Positions 40,192 through 48,814 of a stretch of DNA of 64,000 nucleotides are shown here, in pieces. This stretch comes from Acidobacteriota bacterium (GTDB lineage Bacteria > Acidobacteriota > Terriglobia > Terriglobales > Acidobacteriaceae), in assembly GCA_021791875.1 (NCBI GenBank), contig JAJYVU010000002.1, positions 39,709 to 103,708 on the forward strand. Reading direction: 5' to 3'. Below the pieces are notes generated by a model. The model saw only the letters and a program-made list of their open reading frames with translations, had not been told where the DNA came from and ran no database searches. Position numbers and translations under genes: made by a program. How positions within the stretch are numbered: position 1 is the first letter of the stretch; every line of letters begins with the position of its first letter.

Positions 40192-40590
40192 TCAGCTTAA
40201 GGGAAAGAGCAGAATCCAGCACGTTCCGAGGAGGCCTGCGAGCAGCATTCCGAAGATACCGGCTTTCAGGTAAGCGTGTTCGGGTTTCACGTTCGCCCGG
40301 GTGATGAACGTAAATCCGACTGCGAGAAATATGCAGTATGGAATGAGAAATACCGGATTATGCGCGAATCTCATTGATTGAATTTGGGCTTTTGGCAGCT
40401 GCCCTTTCTGGAAGAGGTAGTTATCGAAGGCAATGTTAATGGCAAATAGACAAAGCACCGCAATGGCGATATTTCGCATCGTAATGAAGCGCCTTGATGC
40501 AGAAGGGAAGCTGGATCCGACGAGACGATCCAACTTTGTCCAGAACCATTCAGTCGTCGGTGCTTTTTGATTGCCTATCCAAGGAGTCAT
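40192..40590 (-). CDS. Small hypothetical membrane protein
   Basis: Up to 132 residues, not recognised. Three hydrophobic stretches: NIAIAVLCLFAINIAF, NPVFLIPYCIFLAVGFTFI, and KAGIFGMLLAGLLGTCWILL. Start is uncertain: the ATG at 40590 has GAGG 11 bases upstream, while the ATG at 40479 starts directly at the first span. Probably cotranscribed with recX; diverges from the LolA-like gene, whose upstream frame it overlaps. Confidence 0.55.
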   Translation of the reverse strand: MTPWIGNQKAPTTEWFWTKLDRLVGSSFPSASRRFITMRNIAIAVLCLFAINIAFDNYLFQKGQLPKAQIQSMRFAHNPVFLIPYCIFLAVGFTFITRANVKPEHAYLKAGIFGMLLAGLLGTCWILLFPLS

Positions 40591-40683
40591 TTTGTTTACC
40601 GCCTCATATCAGACCACACTAATAGGCTGGCTGGCGCGTCTATTCTGACAGCAGGGGTTGGGGTGATGGGTCGAGGGTGGCGA

Positions 40684-41613
40684 ATGCGAGCGGGATGGGT
40701 GCTGGCGGGTGTGCTGGGTTTGGCGGCGGTGGCGGTGCCGTGTGCGCTGGGGCAGTCGTCGTCGCGGTTTATGCCGCTGGACTCGGGATTTGGGCCGCTG
40801 AATCCGGCTCCGCCGTCGGTTCCGGTAAAGCAGCTGATCCGGGAATTTGTGGCGAAAGAGACGCAGTTCTCAGAGGCGATGACAAATTACACCTGGGTCC
40901 GGACGGCGAAGGTGGAAGCGCTGAACAGCGATGACAAGCCGAAGGGCGAGTACTACGAGGTGGATGCGGTAGGGAAGGATTCGCATGGGAGGCGCGTGGA
41001 GCAGGTGTTGTTTGCTCCGCCGAGCACGCTGATGAACGCGAACGTGATGATGTCGGAGTCGGACTTTCAGGACATCGACCACCGCATGCCGTTCGTGCTG
41101 ACGGCGCAGCAGATTGGCGAATACAACGTGACGTACGTAGGCCGGCAGAAGGTGGACCAGGTAGAGACGTACGTGTTTGACGTGGCGCCGAAGAGGATCG
41201 TGAAGGGCTACCGGTATTTTGACGGTCGGATCTGGGTGGACCAGCGGGACCACCAGATTGTGGTGACGGATGGCAAGAGCGTTCCGGATGACTTGAAGCG
41301 CGGGCAGGAGGATTTGTCGCTGCCGTTCATCACGTTTTACCAGCAGGTGGATGGGAAGTATTGGTTTCCGGCATGGACGCACGGCGCGGGGTGGCTGCAT
41401 TTTGAGGGCGGGAGTGGCTACCTGAGCGAGAACGTGCACATGACCGAGACGATCACCTATACGAAATACAAGCGTTTTGGCTCCCGCGTGACGTTGATTT
41501 TCGACGGGAAGAAGCTGAAGAATCCGGGGAAGGCCGGGGCGAAGAGCGGGCAGCCGGGGCAAAGTTCGGGGCAGAGTTCGGGGGAGGGCCAGCCGCAGAA
41601 TCCGAAACAGTAA
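40684..41613 (+). CDS. Exported LolA-like (outer-membrane lipoprotein-sorting type) protein
   Basis: 309 residues from the ATG at 40684, chosen for GAGGG six bases upstream and because it gives a clean signal peptide (MRAGWVLAGVLGLAAVAVP...CALGQ). In-frame ATGs at 40567 and 40666 are less suitable. The mature part has EFVAKETQFSEAMTNYTWVR, YVGRQKVDQVETYVFDVAPK and FDGRIWVDQRDHQIV, the half-barrel pattern shared with LolA/LolB-like proteins common in acidobacteria. The C-terminus is Gly/Ser/Gln-rich. Role inferred as periplasmic or cell-envelope; no specific partner visible. Confidence 0.72.
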   Translation: MRAGWVLAGVLGLAAVAVPCALGQSSSRFMPLDSGFGPLNPAPPSVPVKQLIREFVAKETQFSEAMTNYTWVRTAKVEALNSDDKPKGEYYEVDAVGKDSHGRRVEQVLFAPPSTLMNANVMMSESDFQDIDHRMPFVLTAQQIGEYNVTYVGRQKVDQVETYVFDVAPKRIVKGYRYFDGRIWVDQRDHQIVVTDGKSVPDDLKRGQEDLSLPFITFYQQVDGKYWFPAWTHGAGWLHFEGGSGYLSENVHMTETITYTKYKRFGSRVTLIFDGKKLKNPGKAGAKSGQPGQSSGQSSGEGQPQNPKQ

Positions 41614-41662
41614 CAGTGAAAGAGCGCGGAATCCGGGGGATGGATCCGGGGCTGAGATCCGG

Positions 41663-41703
41663 ACTTGAAAATCCGGGCTTGAAAATCCGGGCTTGAAAAT
41701 CCG
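41663..41703. repeat. Three-unit 14-bp tandem repeat
   Basis: The unit GCTTGAAAATCCGG repeats three times (41663-41676 with A first, 41677-41690, 41691-41703 lacking the last G). It lies 50 bases after the LolA-like stop in the 335-base gap before metK. The rest of the gap is GC-rich, with no gene I can support. Confidence 0.85.
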
Positions 41704-41948
41704 TTCAGGGGCCGGGATTGGCCGGTGGAGGGCCGGAGGAAGCCATTGAGCGCGGGCCGATTGCGGGGGCGGAAGCGGTCAGGTAGCATCAGAGATGGCC
41801 CATTTGGGGGCAGAAATGCCCTGAGCCGCGGGCCATGTGGTTATCCGCCTGCACCGGTAGAGTTTGCTGGGACGATCTGCTGACCGAAATGGAGTTCGGC
41901 GGGGATGCCGCCGATGCGGCAGGCGAGTTGAAGACGGAGGATGTTGTT

Positions 41949-43118
41949 TTGCCACAGGAGAGATTTCTTTTTACCTCGGAGTCGGTCACAGAAGGCCATC
42001 CGGACAAGATTGCCGATCAGATTTCGGATGCGATTCTGGACGCCTGCCTGGAGCAGGATCCTTACAGCCGGGTGGCGTGCGAGACGCTGACAGCCACCGG
42101 ACTGGTGGTGATCGCAGGCGAGATCACGACGAAGGCGTATGTGGACTTCCAGGCACTGGTGCGCGGCGTGGTGGCGTCGATTGGCTATGACAACGCGCTG
42201 TACGGTTTTGACTCGAATACGTGCGCGGTGATTTCGACGATCAACAAGCAGTCCGGCGATATCGCGATGGGCGTGGACACGGGCGGCGCGGGCGACCAGG
42301 GCATGATGTTCGGCTACGCGACGAACGAGACGCCGGAGCTGATGCCGACGGCGATTTCGCTGGCGCACAAGCTGACGCGGCGGCTGACCGAAGTTCGCAA
42401 GAACGGGCGGATGGCGTATCTGCGGCCGGACGGCAAGAGCCAGGTGACGGTGGAGTACGACGAAAACTTCAAGCCGAAGCGCATTGACGCAGTGGTGATT
42501 TCGACGCAGCATGCGGATTCGGTGACAACCGAAGAGCTGCGCGCGGACATTCTGAAGAATGTGATTCAGGCAGTTCTGCCGCCCGAGCTGCTGGACGAGA
42601 ACACGAAGTACCACATCAATCCGACGGGCCGGTTTGTGATCGGCGGGCCGATGGGCGACACGGGCCTGACGGGCCGCAAGATCATCGTGGATACCTACGG
42701 GGGCATGGGCCGGCATGGCGGTGGGGCGTTCTCGGGCAAGGATCCGACAAAGGTGGACCGCTCGGCGGCGTACCTGGCGCGGTACATTGCCAAGAACATT
42801 GTGGCGGCCGGACTGGCGGAGCGCTGCGAAGTGCAGCTGGCTTACGCGATTGGCGTGGCGGAGCCGGTGAGCGTGCTGGTGGATACTTTCGGGACGGGCA
42901 AGGCGAGTTCGACGGAGCTGGAGAAGCTGGTGCGCGCCAACTTCGAGCTGACGCCGAAGGGCATTATCGAAAGCCTGAACCTGCGCCGGCCGATCTACCA
43001 GAAGACGGCTGCGTATGGGCACTTTGGTCGTACGGAGAGCGAGTTTTCCTGGGAGCAGACCGACAAGGCCGCGGCGCTGCGCGAGCAGGCGGGCGTGAAG
43101 GCGGCGGTCGCGAAGTAA
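41949..43118 (+). CDS. metK: S-adenosylmethionine synthetase
   Basis: Makes S-adenosylmethionine from methionine and ATP. 389 residues from a TTG at 41949, chosen because GGAGG at 41936-41940 stands 8 bases before it and the product then starts [23 protein letters not shown] as in other MetK; an in-frame ATG at 41835 would add 38 unlikely residues. Motifs: [33 protein letters not shown] (close to the GAGDQG hexapeptide), and [20 protein letters not shown] terminator follows directly. Confidence 0.95.
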   Translation: MPQERFLFTSESVTEGHPDKIADQISDAILDACLEQDPYSRVACETLTATGLVVIAGEITTKAYVDFQALVRGVVASIGYDNALYGFDSNTCAVISTINKQSGDIAMGVDTGGAGDQGMMFGYATNETPELMPTAISLAHKLTRRLTEVRKNGRMAYLRPDGKSQVTVEYDENFKPKRIDAVVISTQHADSVTTEELRADILKNVIQAVLPPELLDENTKYHINPTGRFVIGGPMGDTGLTGRKIIVDTYGGMGRHGGGAFSGKDPTKVDRSAAYLARYIAKNIVAAGLAERCEVQLAYAIGVAEPVSVLVDTFGTGKASSTELEKLVRANFELTPKGIIESLNLRRPIYQKTAAYGHFGRTESEFSWEQTDKAAALREQAGVKAAVAK

Positions 43119-43140
43119 ATCCTGAAGAGAAGCAGAAGAA

Positions 43141-43170
43141 ACGGCAGGCCGTGAGCCTGCCGTTTTTCTT
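43141..43170 (+). terminator. Terminator after metK
   Basis: ACGGCAGGC (43141-43149), loop CGTGA, GCCTGCCGT (43155-43163), followed by TTTTTCTTTT. 22 bases after the metK stop. Confidence 0.92.
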
Positions 43171-43250
43171 TTGGGGTGCCTTCGGGGCCGGGCCGTCCGC
43201 ATGCCGGCTGTGAGGGTGGAAGCGGCTTTGATGGGAAGGCAGGTCGGTGT

Positions 43251-43307
43251 TTCCTATTGACAATCGATAGGAAGCGAGAGCAGAGTCATATCGTTATTCG
43301 ATAGGAG
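43251..43307 (+). promoter_or_regulatory. Candidate PadR operator and leader
   Basis: TTCCTAT (43251-43257) and ATAGGAA (43267-43273) are 7-base inverted arms around a TTGACA (43257-43262), and CGATAGGA recurs at 43300, where it provides the AGGAG ribosome binding site. A PadR-type repressor commonly binds such a dyad over its own promoter. No good -10 is at the right distance. Confidence 0.4.
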
Positions 43308-43313
43308 TGCCAC

Positions 43314-43646
43314 GTGGAAGGAAATCGGACTACGCTGCTTCAGGGGACGCTGGATTTGCTGATCCTGAAGGCGATTGGAGATGGGGAGCTGCATGGGCTG
43401 GGGATATCGCGGCGGATAGAGCAGATTACGCGGGGGACGTTCCAGGTAAAGCCGGGATCGCTTTTCCCGGCGCTGCACAGGATGGAGGAGGCGGGATGGC
43501 TGAGTTCGTTCTGGGGCGAATCGGAGAACAACCGGCGGGCGCGGTTCTACCGGCTGACGAAGGCCGGGCAGAGCCAACTGGGCGTGGAAGCCGAGCAGTG
43601 GACGACGATTGCCCGCGCGATGGCGCATGCGCTGAAGGCGACATAA
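43314..43646 (+). CDS. PadR-family transcriptional regulator
   Basis: 110 residues, GTG start with AGGAG 6 bases upstream. The winged helix is visible: LLQGTLDLLILKAIGDGELHG, ISRRIEQITRG, then PGSLFPALHRMEEAGWL and ARFYRLTKAGQSQL. Repressor of the adjacent permease gene, judging from the ten-base spacing and the same pairing being widespread in acidobacteria. Ligand unknown. Confidence 0.93.
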   Translation: MEGNRTTLLQGTLDLLILKAIGDGELHGLGISRRIEQITRGTFQVKPGSLFPALHRMEEAGWLSSFWGESENNRRARFYRLTKAGQSQLGVEAEQWTTIARAMAHALKAT

Positions 43647-43656
43647 GGAGGGTGAC

Positions 43657-46383
43657 ATGGGGCTGTTGTCGCGTGCCAAGTCGCTGTGCAGGAATCTGCT
43701 GCATCGCCCGAGGGTGGAAGCCGAGCTCGACGAGGAGATTCGCGGTTTTGTGGAGGCGCTGACCGAGGAGAAGATGGCGCGCGGAGTTGCGGCGGCGGAG
43801 GCGCGGCGGCAGGCGCTGGTGGAGTGCGGCGGCGTGGAGCAGGTGAAGCAGGCGGTGCGGGTTGGGCGAACGGGGGTTCAACTGGAGCTGTGGTGGCAGG
43901 ATGTGCGGTATGCGCTGCGTCAGCTGAAGCGGAATCGGGCGTTTGCATGGACGGCTGTGATTACGCTGGGGCTGGGGATTGGGGCGACGGCTTCGATATT
44001 TTCGGCTGTGTATGCGTTATTGCTGCGGCCGCTGCCGTATGCGAAGGCGGGCCAGCTTGTTTATATCTCGCATCGGACAGGCGGGCAGTACAGCGACGTT
44101 ACGTTGTCTCCGGATTTTGTGGCGGCCCGAACGAGAACGAAATCGTTCGAGCAGCTTGCGGGTTGGGTAAACAACGGCGATGCCAACCTGGTGGGAAATG
44201 CTACTCCGGTACGGGTTCACTGGGTTGGGATCACGTCGAACTTTCTGCAGGTGTTAGGAGTGACGCCACAGGTGGGGCGCAATTTCTTGGCCCCTGAGGA
44301 CCGGTACGATGGTCCACCGGTGATCTTGCTGAGCAACCACATCTGGCATACATACTTTGATGCGAATCGCGGGATTGTTGGGGAGACTGTCCGGCTGAGC
44401 GGAAGAGTCGAGACTGTAATTGGAGTTTTGCCGCCCCATTTCAGTTTTCCCAGTTTTGCTCTTGAACCGGATGTCTATGTTGCGGCTGATTTGAGTCCCG
44501 ACACAAGCTTCGCCGCGAACGGAATGGTGCGCCCAGTGCATGCGATTGCGCGGCTTCGCCCGGGAGTGAGCGAAGCGCTAGCGCAGAAAGAGCTGCAGGC
44601 GTTATTTGATGTCCGGGCGCTGCATGATCCGGCCCCATATTCCAGCATCGAGGGCAACCGCAGAATCGTTGTGGAGTCGTTGCACCGGCATCTGACGGGG
44701 AGCGACCGCAGGCCGCTATTGCTGCTGCTGGCCTGCGTTGCCACAGTGCTGCTGATTGCGTGTGCGAATGTGGCGAATCTACAGATGGCGCGAGCGACAT
44801 CGCGGCGGCACGAGACGACGTTGCGCGGAGCGTTGGGAGCTTCCCGCTTTCGAATCATGCGCCAATTTCTGATAGAGAGCCTGATGCTCTCCGCATTTGC
44901 GGCGGGCCTTGGTCTGGCGATCGCGTATGTGGTTGCGGCAGTTGTGCGGCATGCGGGGCTTCCGGGAGGTGTTGCAATCACCGTGCATGGCCTGCGGCCG
45001 TTCGGGCATTCCATGCATGAGTCACTCAGCAAGATTGCCTCTGTGATGCAAGTGAATGGCTGGGTGATTGGGTTCACCGTGGGACTGGCGCTGGTGACCA
45101 CTGTGCTATTTGGGCTTGTGCCGGCGGTCAGCAGTGCACGAACAGACTTGCGGAATGCTCTGCAGACCGCAGGGCTCAAGATTACGCCTGGACGAGGGCA
45201 GCGCTTCCTGCGGCACGTCCTGCTGATTGCGGAGGCGGGGATTGCTGTCGCGCTGCTTTCTTCGGCGGGCCTGCTGGTGCGGAGCTTTGTCAACGTGATG
45301 CAGTTCGATTCGGGATTTCATCCTGCACATACCCTGACGGCGACGACGCTTCTGTATGGCAATGGGTATGAATCGGCCGGCAAGCGCAGTCAATTCGTAG
45401 AGCGACTTCAAAGACGCCTGGAGGCGCTTCCCGGTGTTGAAGTTGCGGCGATTGCGAACGCGTTTCCACTCGAAGGGGTGGCGCTGATGCGGTTTTCAGC
45501 CGATAACAATCCTGATCCGCCGTTCGATCAGGGCCATGTGGTGATCCAGGTGAGCGCTACGCCGGGATATTTCAGGGCGACCGGGATGCAAATGATCCAG
45601 GGCCGAACTTTTACAAAGGACGATAGTGCGTCTTCGCAGCGGGTGGTGATCGTGAACCGCGCCTTTGCGCGGGAGACGTTTGGCAGGAATGCGATTGGGC
45701 ACGACCTGTATCTGCGCGCGAGGGGCGAAAAGCCGCGTTTTGAGCCTGCCACGATTGTGGGGGTGGTGAACGATGTGAGGTACAACGGCCTGCATGCAAC
45801 GGTTGCACCGGCGATTTATGTGCCGTTTGCGCAATTCCCGACATACAGCGTTGATATCGTGCTTCGGACTGCGACGAGACCGGCGTCATTGACAAAAGCG
45901 ATGCGGGAGGCCGTTCGCAAGGTAGACAGGAACCAGCCGATTTTTGACATACAGACGATGCGCCAGCGGATTTCAGAAATGGTTGGGCCTCGGCGGTTGA
46001 TCATGCTGTTGATTGGTGGCTTTGCGGCGCTTGCAGTCATTCTGTGTGCGATTGGCGTGTATGGGGTTTTTCTGTATTCAGTGAGTTTGCGAACGCAGGA
46101 GATGGGAGTTCGACTGGCGCTGGGATCTTCACGGGGCGGACTGGTGGGTTTGATATTGCGCGAGGCAATCACGTTGATTTTTGTGGGGGATCTTGCGGGG
46201 CTGGGCGCGGCGCTGGTGCTGAACCGATTCATTACGGCTGAATTGGTTGGTGTGACGACTGCCAATGTTCCGGTGCTTGCCCTGGCATTGGCGATGATGA
46301 CGTTGATTGCGCTGCTGGCGAGCGTTTTTCCGGCGGTGAATGCGGCGCGGACCGATCTGCTTTCTGTGCTGCGGGCGGAGTAA
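43657..46383 (+). CDS. Acidobacterial duplicated orphan permease (MacB/FtsX type)
   Basis: 908 residues. An N-terminal cytoplasmic segment (LLHRPRVEAELDEEIRGFVEALTEE) is followed by two MacB/FtsX units, each with one helix, a large periplasmic domain and a three-helix FtsX block. First unit: FAWTAVITLGLGIGATASIFSAVYALLLRPLPY; LLACVATVLLIACANVANLQMARA. Second: LRHVLLIAEAGIAVALLSSAGLLVRSF and ALAVILCAIGVYGVFLYSVSLRTQEMGVRLALG. The family lacks an adjacent ATPase, as here. Probably exports a peptide, lipid or drug-like molecule; substrate unknown. Regulated by PadR just upstream. Confidence 0.93.
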   Translation: MGLLSRAKSLCRNLLHRPRVEAELDEEIRGFVEALTEEKMARGVAAAEARRQALVECGGVEQVKQAVRVGRTGVQLELWWQDVRYALRQLKRNRAFAWTAVITLGLGIGATASIFSAVYALLLRPLPYAKAGQLVYISHRTGGQYSDVTLSPDFVAARTRTKSFEQLAGWVNNGDANLVGNATPVRVHWVGITSNFLQVLGVTPQVGRNFLAPEDRYDGPPVILLSNHIWHTYFDANRGIVGETVRLSGRVETVIGVLPPHFSFPSFALEPDVYVAADLSPDTSFAANGMVRPVHAIARLRPGVSEALAQKELQALFDVRALHDPAPYSSIEGNRRIVVESLHRHLTGSDRRPLLLLLACVATVLLIACANVANLQMARATSRRHETTLRGALGASRFRIMRQFLIESLMLSAFAAGLGLAIAYVVAAVVRHAGLPGGVAITVHGLRPFGHSMHESLSKIASVMQVNGWVIGFTVGLALVTTVLFGLVPAVSSARTDLRNALQTAGLKITPGRGQRFLRHVLLIAEAGIAVALLSSAGLLVRSFVNVMQFDSGFHPAHTLTATTLLYGNGYESAGKRSQFVERLQRRLEALPGVEVAAIANAFPLEGVALMRFSADNNPDPPFDQGHVVIQVSATPGYFRATGMQMIQGRTFTKDDSASSQRVVIVNRAFARETFGRNAIGHDLYLRARGEKPRFEPATIVGVVNDVRYNGLHATVAPAIYVPFAQFPTYSVDIVLRTATRPASLTKAMREAVRKVDRNQPIFDIQTMRQRISEMVGPRRLIMLLIGGFAALAVILCAIGVYGVFLYSVSLRTQEMGVRLALGSSRGGLVGLILREAITLIFVGDLAGLGAALVLNRFITAELVGVTTANVPVLALALAMMTLIALLASVFPAVNAARTDLLSVLRAE

Positions 46384-46419
46384 GGTGCTCGGGTTCGTTT
46401 GTTGGAGTGTGGACTTGTC

Positions 46420-46914
46420 TTAGTCGGGGATGGGGTTGTGGTGGCCGGGCGCGCGGGTGGGGTTCTGGACGAAGTGGGCGAGGCGTTCGCCGTTGAGGTC
46501 CATGCGGACGATGTCGAGCTCGCCATGGTCGTAGCTGGCGATAAGCATGCGCATGGAGCGGCCTTCGGGGCGGACATAGATAAGGCTGAAGTCGTGCGCG
46601 CCGTCGCGGCTGAGGACCATGCGATGCCAGGGCCCGGTGAGGCGAGTGGAAAGCAGGGCCGCGAGATCGTCGGGGCTGGTAAGGCCGGAGACGTTGGGGA
46701 AGTCGGCGATGCGCATGTGGCGGACGCCGCCGCCGGTGCTGATGGTGGCGCAGAGGCTGGCGAACCATTGGAGCGGGATGCTCTGGGGCTGCGCGTGGTA
46801 CTGCAGCTCGACGGCGGAGACGGCTGCGTTGAAACCGTCAGTCGAGGAGAACCAGAAATGCAGCGGCAACACGGCCGCGAGCGCGAGGATCAGTGCACCG
46901 GCGGCGTATTTCAT
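46420..46914 (-). CDS. Hypothetical exported protein of the sigma-factor operon
   Basis: 164 residues from the ATG at 46914, which overlaps the DUF4252-like stop (ATGA). The N-terminus (MKYAAGALILALAAVLPLHFWF) is a signal anchor or signal peptide. The rest, with FASLCATISTGGGVRHMRIADFPNV, GPWHRMVLSRDGAHDF and SYDHGELDIVRMDLNGERLAHFV, is not recognised but resembles part of the DUF4252 fold seen upstream. Last gene of the ECF sigma operon, converging on the permease gene. Confidence 0.75.
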   Translation of the reverse strand: MKYAAGALILALAAVLPLHFWFSSTDGFNAAVSAVELQYHAQPQSIPLQWFASLCATISTGGGVRHMRIADFPNVSGLTSPDDLAALLSTRLTGPWHRMVLSRDGAHDFSLIYVRPEGRSMRMLIASYDHGELDIVRMDLNGERLAHFVQNPTRAPGHHNPIPD

Positions 46915-47510
46915 TGGTTGCCGCCGGAATTGTGGGTGCTGTTGTGGTTCTGGCCGGAGCCGGCGCGAGTGTGGAGCTGAGGGACGCCGAAGTTGCCGCC
47001 GAGGGCGCCGAGCTCCGATGGGTTGATGTGGCCGGAGATGTAGACGAAGTCGAGCTCTTTGGGTTCTGCATTGAGGATGAGCATGCCCTGGGTTTCGCCG
47101 TGGACAATTTTTTCGTAAATGTCGCTGATTTCGATGCCGTCCTTGGAGTGCGAGCGGGACTGGACCATGGGGACCCAATCGGAGCCGCGGAACTGGTCGC
47201 GGATGCGGTCGAGATCGGCGGTGGAGTACTCGCCGGTGTCCTTGAATTCGTAGGTGCGGACGTAGATGGCTTTGAGGCCGTTGATGATGTTGCGGGCCTG
47301 CTGGTCGTTCTGGTCGTTCTTATTCATGAACTGGGAGGCGAAGTTGAGGGTGCTTTTGTCGAGGGTGACCTCGGTGTAGTTGCTGGCGCGGGCGGCGAGT
47401 TTTTTGGCGAGTCCGGGGGGGAATGGGACAGGGCCCTGCGCGAGAGCGGGCAAGGCGGTGAGCAGGGCAAGAGCGAGCGTGGGAAGGGTGAGTGTGGTGA
47501 GGGCTTTCAT
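46911..47510 (-). CDS. DUF4252-like exported protein
   Basis: 199 residues from the ATG at 47510. Signal peptide ends in ALPALAQ. The mature part (LAARASNYTEVTLDKSTLNFASQF, INGLKAIYVRTYEFKDTGEYSTADLDRIRDQF, SDIYEKIVHGETQGMLILNAEPKELDFVYISGHINPSELGAL) matches the DUF4252 pattern. Such proteins commonly lie beside ECF sigma/anti-sigma pairs; their role is unknown, perhaps envelope stress sensing. Overlaps the anti-sigma-like gene by 4 bases. Confidence 0.82.
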   Translation of the reverse strand: MKALTTLTLPTLALALLTALPALAQGPVPFPPGLAKKLAARASNYTEVTLDKSTLNFASQFMNKNDQNDQQARNIINGLKAIYVRTYEFKDTGEYSTADLDRIRDQFRGSDWVPMVQSRSHSKDGIEISDIYEKIVHGETQGMLILNAEPKELDFVYISGHINPSELGALGGNFGVPQLHTRAGSGQNHNSTHNSGGNQ

Positions 47511-47941
47511 GGCTGGAGATCCTTTCGGTTCTGGATGCTGGAGATGTTTTCGGCCACCTGCTGGAGCGTGGAGTGGGTGATCTGGAGGGCCGTGAAGACC
47601 TGCCGGCGTGCGCGTTCGCCAGCGATGCGGCGCTGGTGTTGCTGCCAGGCGAATGTGCCGGCGAGGATGACGACGAGCAGGGATGCGACGGCGGCCAGAC
47701 GTGCCGGAGCGGGGATTGCTGCCGGGAGCCACGACAGGATCCGGGCTCGGCGCGGGGCAAGTCGCGGGGCGGGCTGGGCGTCGGGCGGGATCTGCTGCAT
47801 GACGCGGGCGGCGAAGCCGGGCGGTGCGCTGCGGGGCCGGAGGGCCTGGCGCAGCTCGCTTTCCAGATCGGAGGACTCGAGTTCGAGATGGTCGAAGTCG
47901 GGGTTATCGGGGGATTCGAATTGGCGGTTGCGGTCAACCAC
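47507..47941 (-). CDS. Membrane anti-sigma-like protein
   Basis: 144 residues from a GTG at 47941 with AAGGAG 7 bases upstream. It overlaps the end of the sigma-factor gene by 8 bases, so it is translationally coupled. Cytoplasmic N-terminus (DLESELRQALRPRSAPPGFAARVMQQI), one membrane span (LAAVASLLVVILAGTFAW), and a C-terminal helical part (QVFTALQITHSTLQQVAENI). No zinc HxxxCxxC motif is visible. Function as anti-sigma is inferred from position and topology. Confidence 0.78.
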   Translation of the reverse strand: MVDRNRQFESPDNPDFDHLELESSDLESELRQALRPRSAPPGFAARVMQQIPPDAQPAPRLAPRRARILSWLPAAIPAPARLAAVASLLVVILAGTFAWQQHQRRIAGERARRQVFTALQITHSTLQQVAENISSIQNRKDLQP

Positions 47942-48452
47942 GGGTGTACTCCTTGAGGGTGCGCTCGGCTTTGGAGCGGAGCAGCTTGATGGCCCGCTGC
48001 AAGTGACTGCGGACGGTGGCGAGCGGCATGGCGAGCGTTTCGGCAATCTGAGGGGGGTCGAGGTCTTCCTGATAGCGGAGCAGGAGGACGGCGCGCTGCT
48101 GCTCGGGGAGAGTGCAGAGGAGCTGCTCGATGCGGTTCATGAGCGGCGAGTCGGGCGGCGGAATTTCGCAGGAAGGCATGAGGGTTTCGTCGAAGACCTC
48201 GAAATACTGGCCGCCGCGGGCGGCGCGCCGGCGGAGTGCGTCGGTGGCGCGATGGCAGGCGACGCGGCGGAGCCATGCGGTGAGGTGATCGGGGCCGGTG
48301 AGCGTGGGCAGGGCGCGGTGGCACTCGAGGAAGACATCCTGCGCGACCTCTTCAGCGGCACCGTAGTCGCCGAGGATGCGGAAGGCGATCGAGAAGACGC
48401 GCGCCTGATGCTCGGTGACGATGGTTTCGAATGCCTGGCGGGTGGTTTCCAA
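47934..48452 (-). CDS. ECF-family RNA polymerase sigma factor
   Basis: 172 residues. Region 2: ARVFSIAFRILGDYGAAEEVAQDVFLECHRAL and TAWLRRVACHRATDALRRR; region 4: LPEQQRAVLLLRYQEDLDPPQIAETLAMPLATVRSHLQRAIKLL. Two-domain architecture of extracytoplasmic-function sigma factors. Controlled probably by the membrane protein encoded next. Targets are not visible; the promoter of this operon lies in 48453-48700. Confidence 0.95.
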   Translation of the reverse strand: METTRQAFETIVTEHQARVFSIAFRILGDYGAAEEVAQDVFLECHRALPTLTGPDHLTAWLRRVACHRATDALRRRAARGGQYFEVFDETLMPSCEIPPPDSPLMNRIEQLLCTLPEQQRAVLLLRYQEDLDPPQIAETLAMPLATVRSHLQRAIKLLRSKAERTLKEYTRG

Positions 48453-48703
48453 GATGCGATCCTCGGTGCTTCACCGGGATATACGCAAACGGGGGTGGGA
48501 AATGATGCAGATTATTTGTGCTGGCCGCAGGGCAATCGCGGCTTCGCCGCGAAAACGGCCTTTCTATCTGCTTGCGGTGGCTGATTTCGTGGGAAGAGGT
48601 GTTTGGTGTGGGGATAAGCGTATATTTTTCAATTATTTGTCAGGAGTTTATGGCTTCCATCAAGAAACTGATATAAAGTCACTCACATTTTATGCAACCA
48701 TTA

Positions 48704-48712
48704 TGCTATAGT
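48704..48712 (+). promoter_or_regulatory. Extended -10 promoter candidate for hsp20
   Basis: TGC-TATAGT (48704-48712) is an extended -10 element about 100 bases before the hsp20 start, in the AT-rich half of the 362-base gap between the ECF sigma operon and hsp20. No CIRCE-type repeat (TTAGCACTC...) is present. A TCGCGGC/GCCGCGA hairpin (48536-48552) lies on the sigma-operon side. Confidence 0.35.
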
Positions 48713-48814
48713 TTGCGTCAGATGAGATGAGTGCAGGAGTCGAGGGCTAAAGAAGCTGCTCCTTCTGTGCTCAAGGAGTCTTATTTTGGAAATTCGTCCT
48801 TCATGGAGGGAATT

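Noticed and set aside
41614..41940. SAM or SAH riboswitch upstream of metK
   Set aside because: No convincing SAM-I, SAM-II or SAH consensus could be matched by eye; only the tandem repeat and GC-rich stems are present.
46893..48584. 563-codon plus-strand frame across the ECF sigma operon
   Set aside because: Antisense to four coupled, recognisable genes; no motif.
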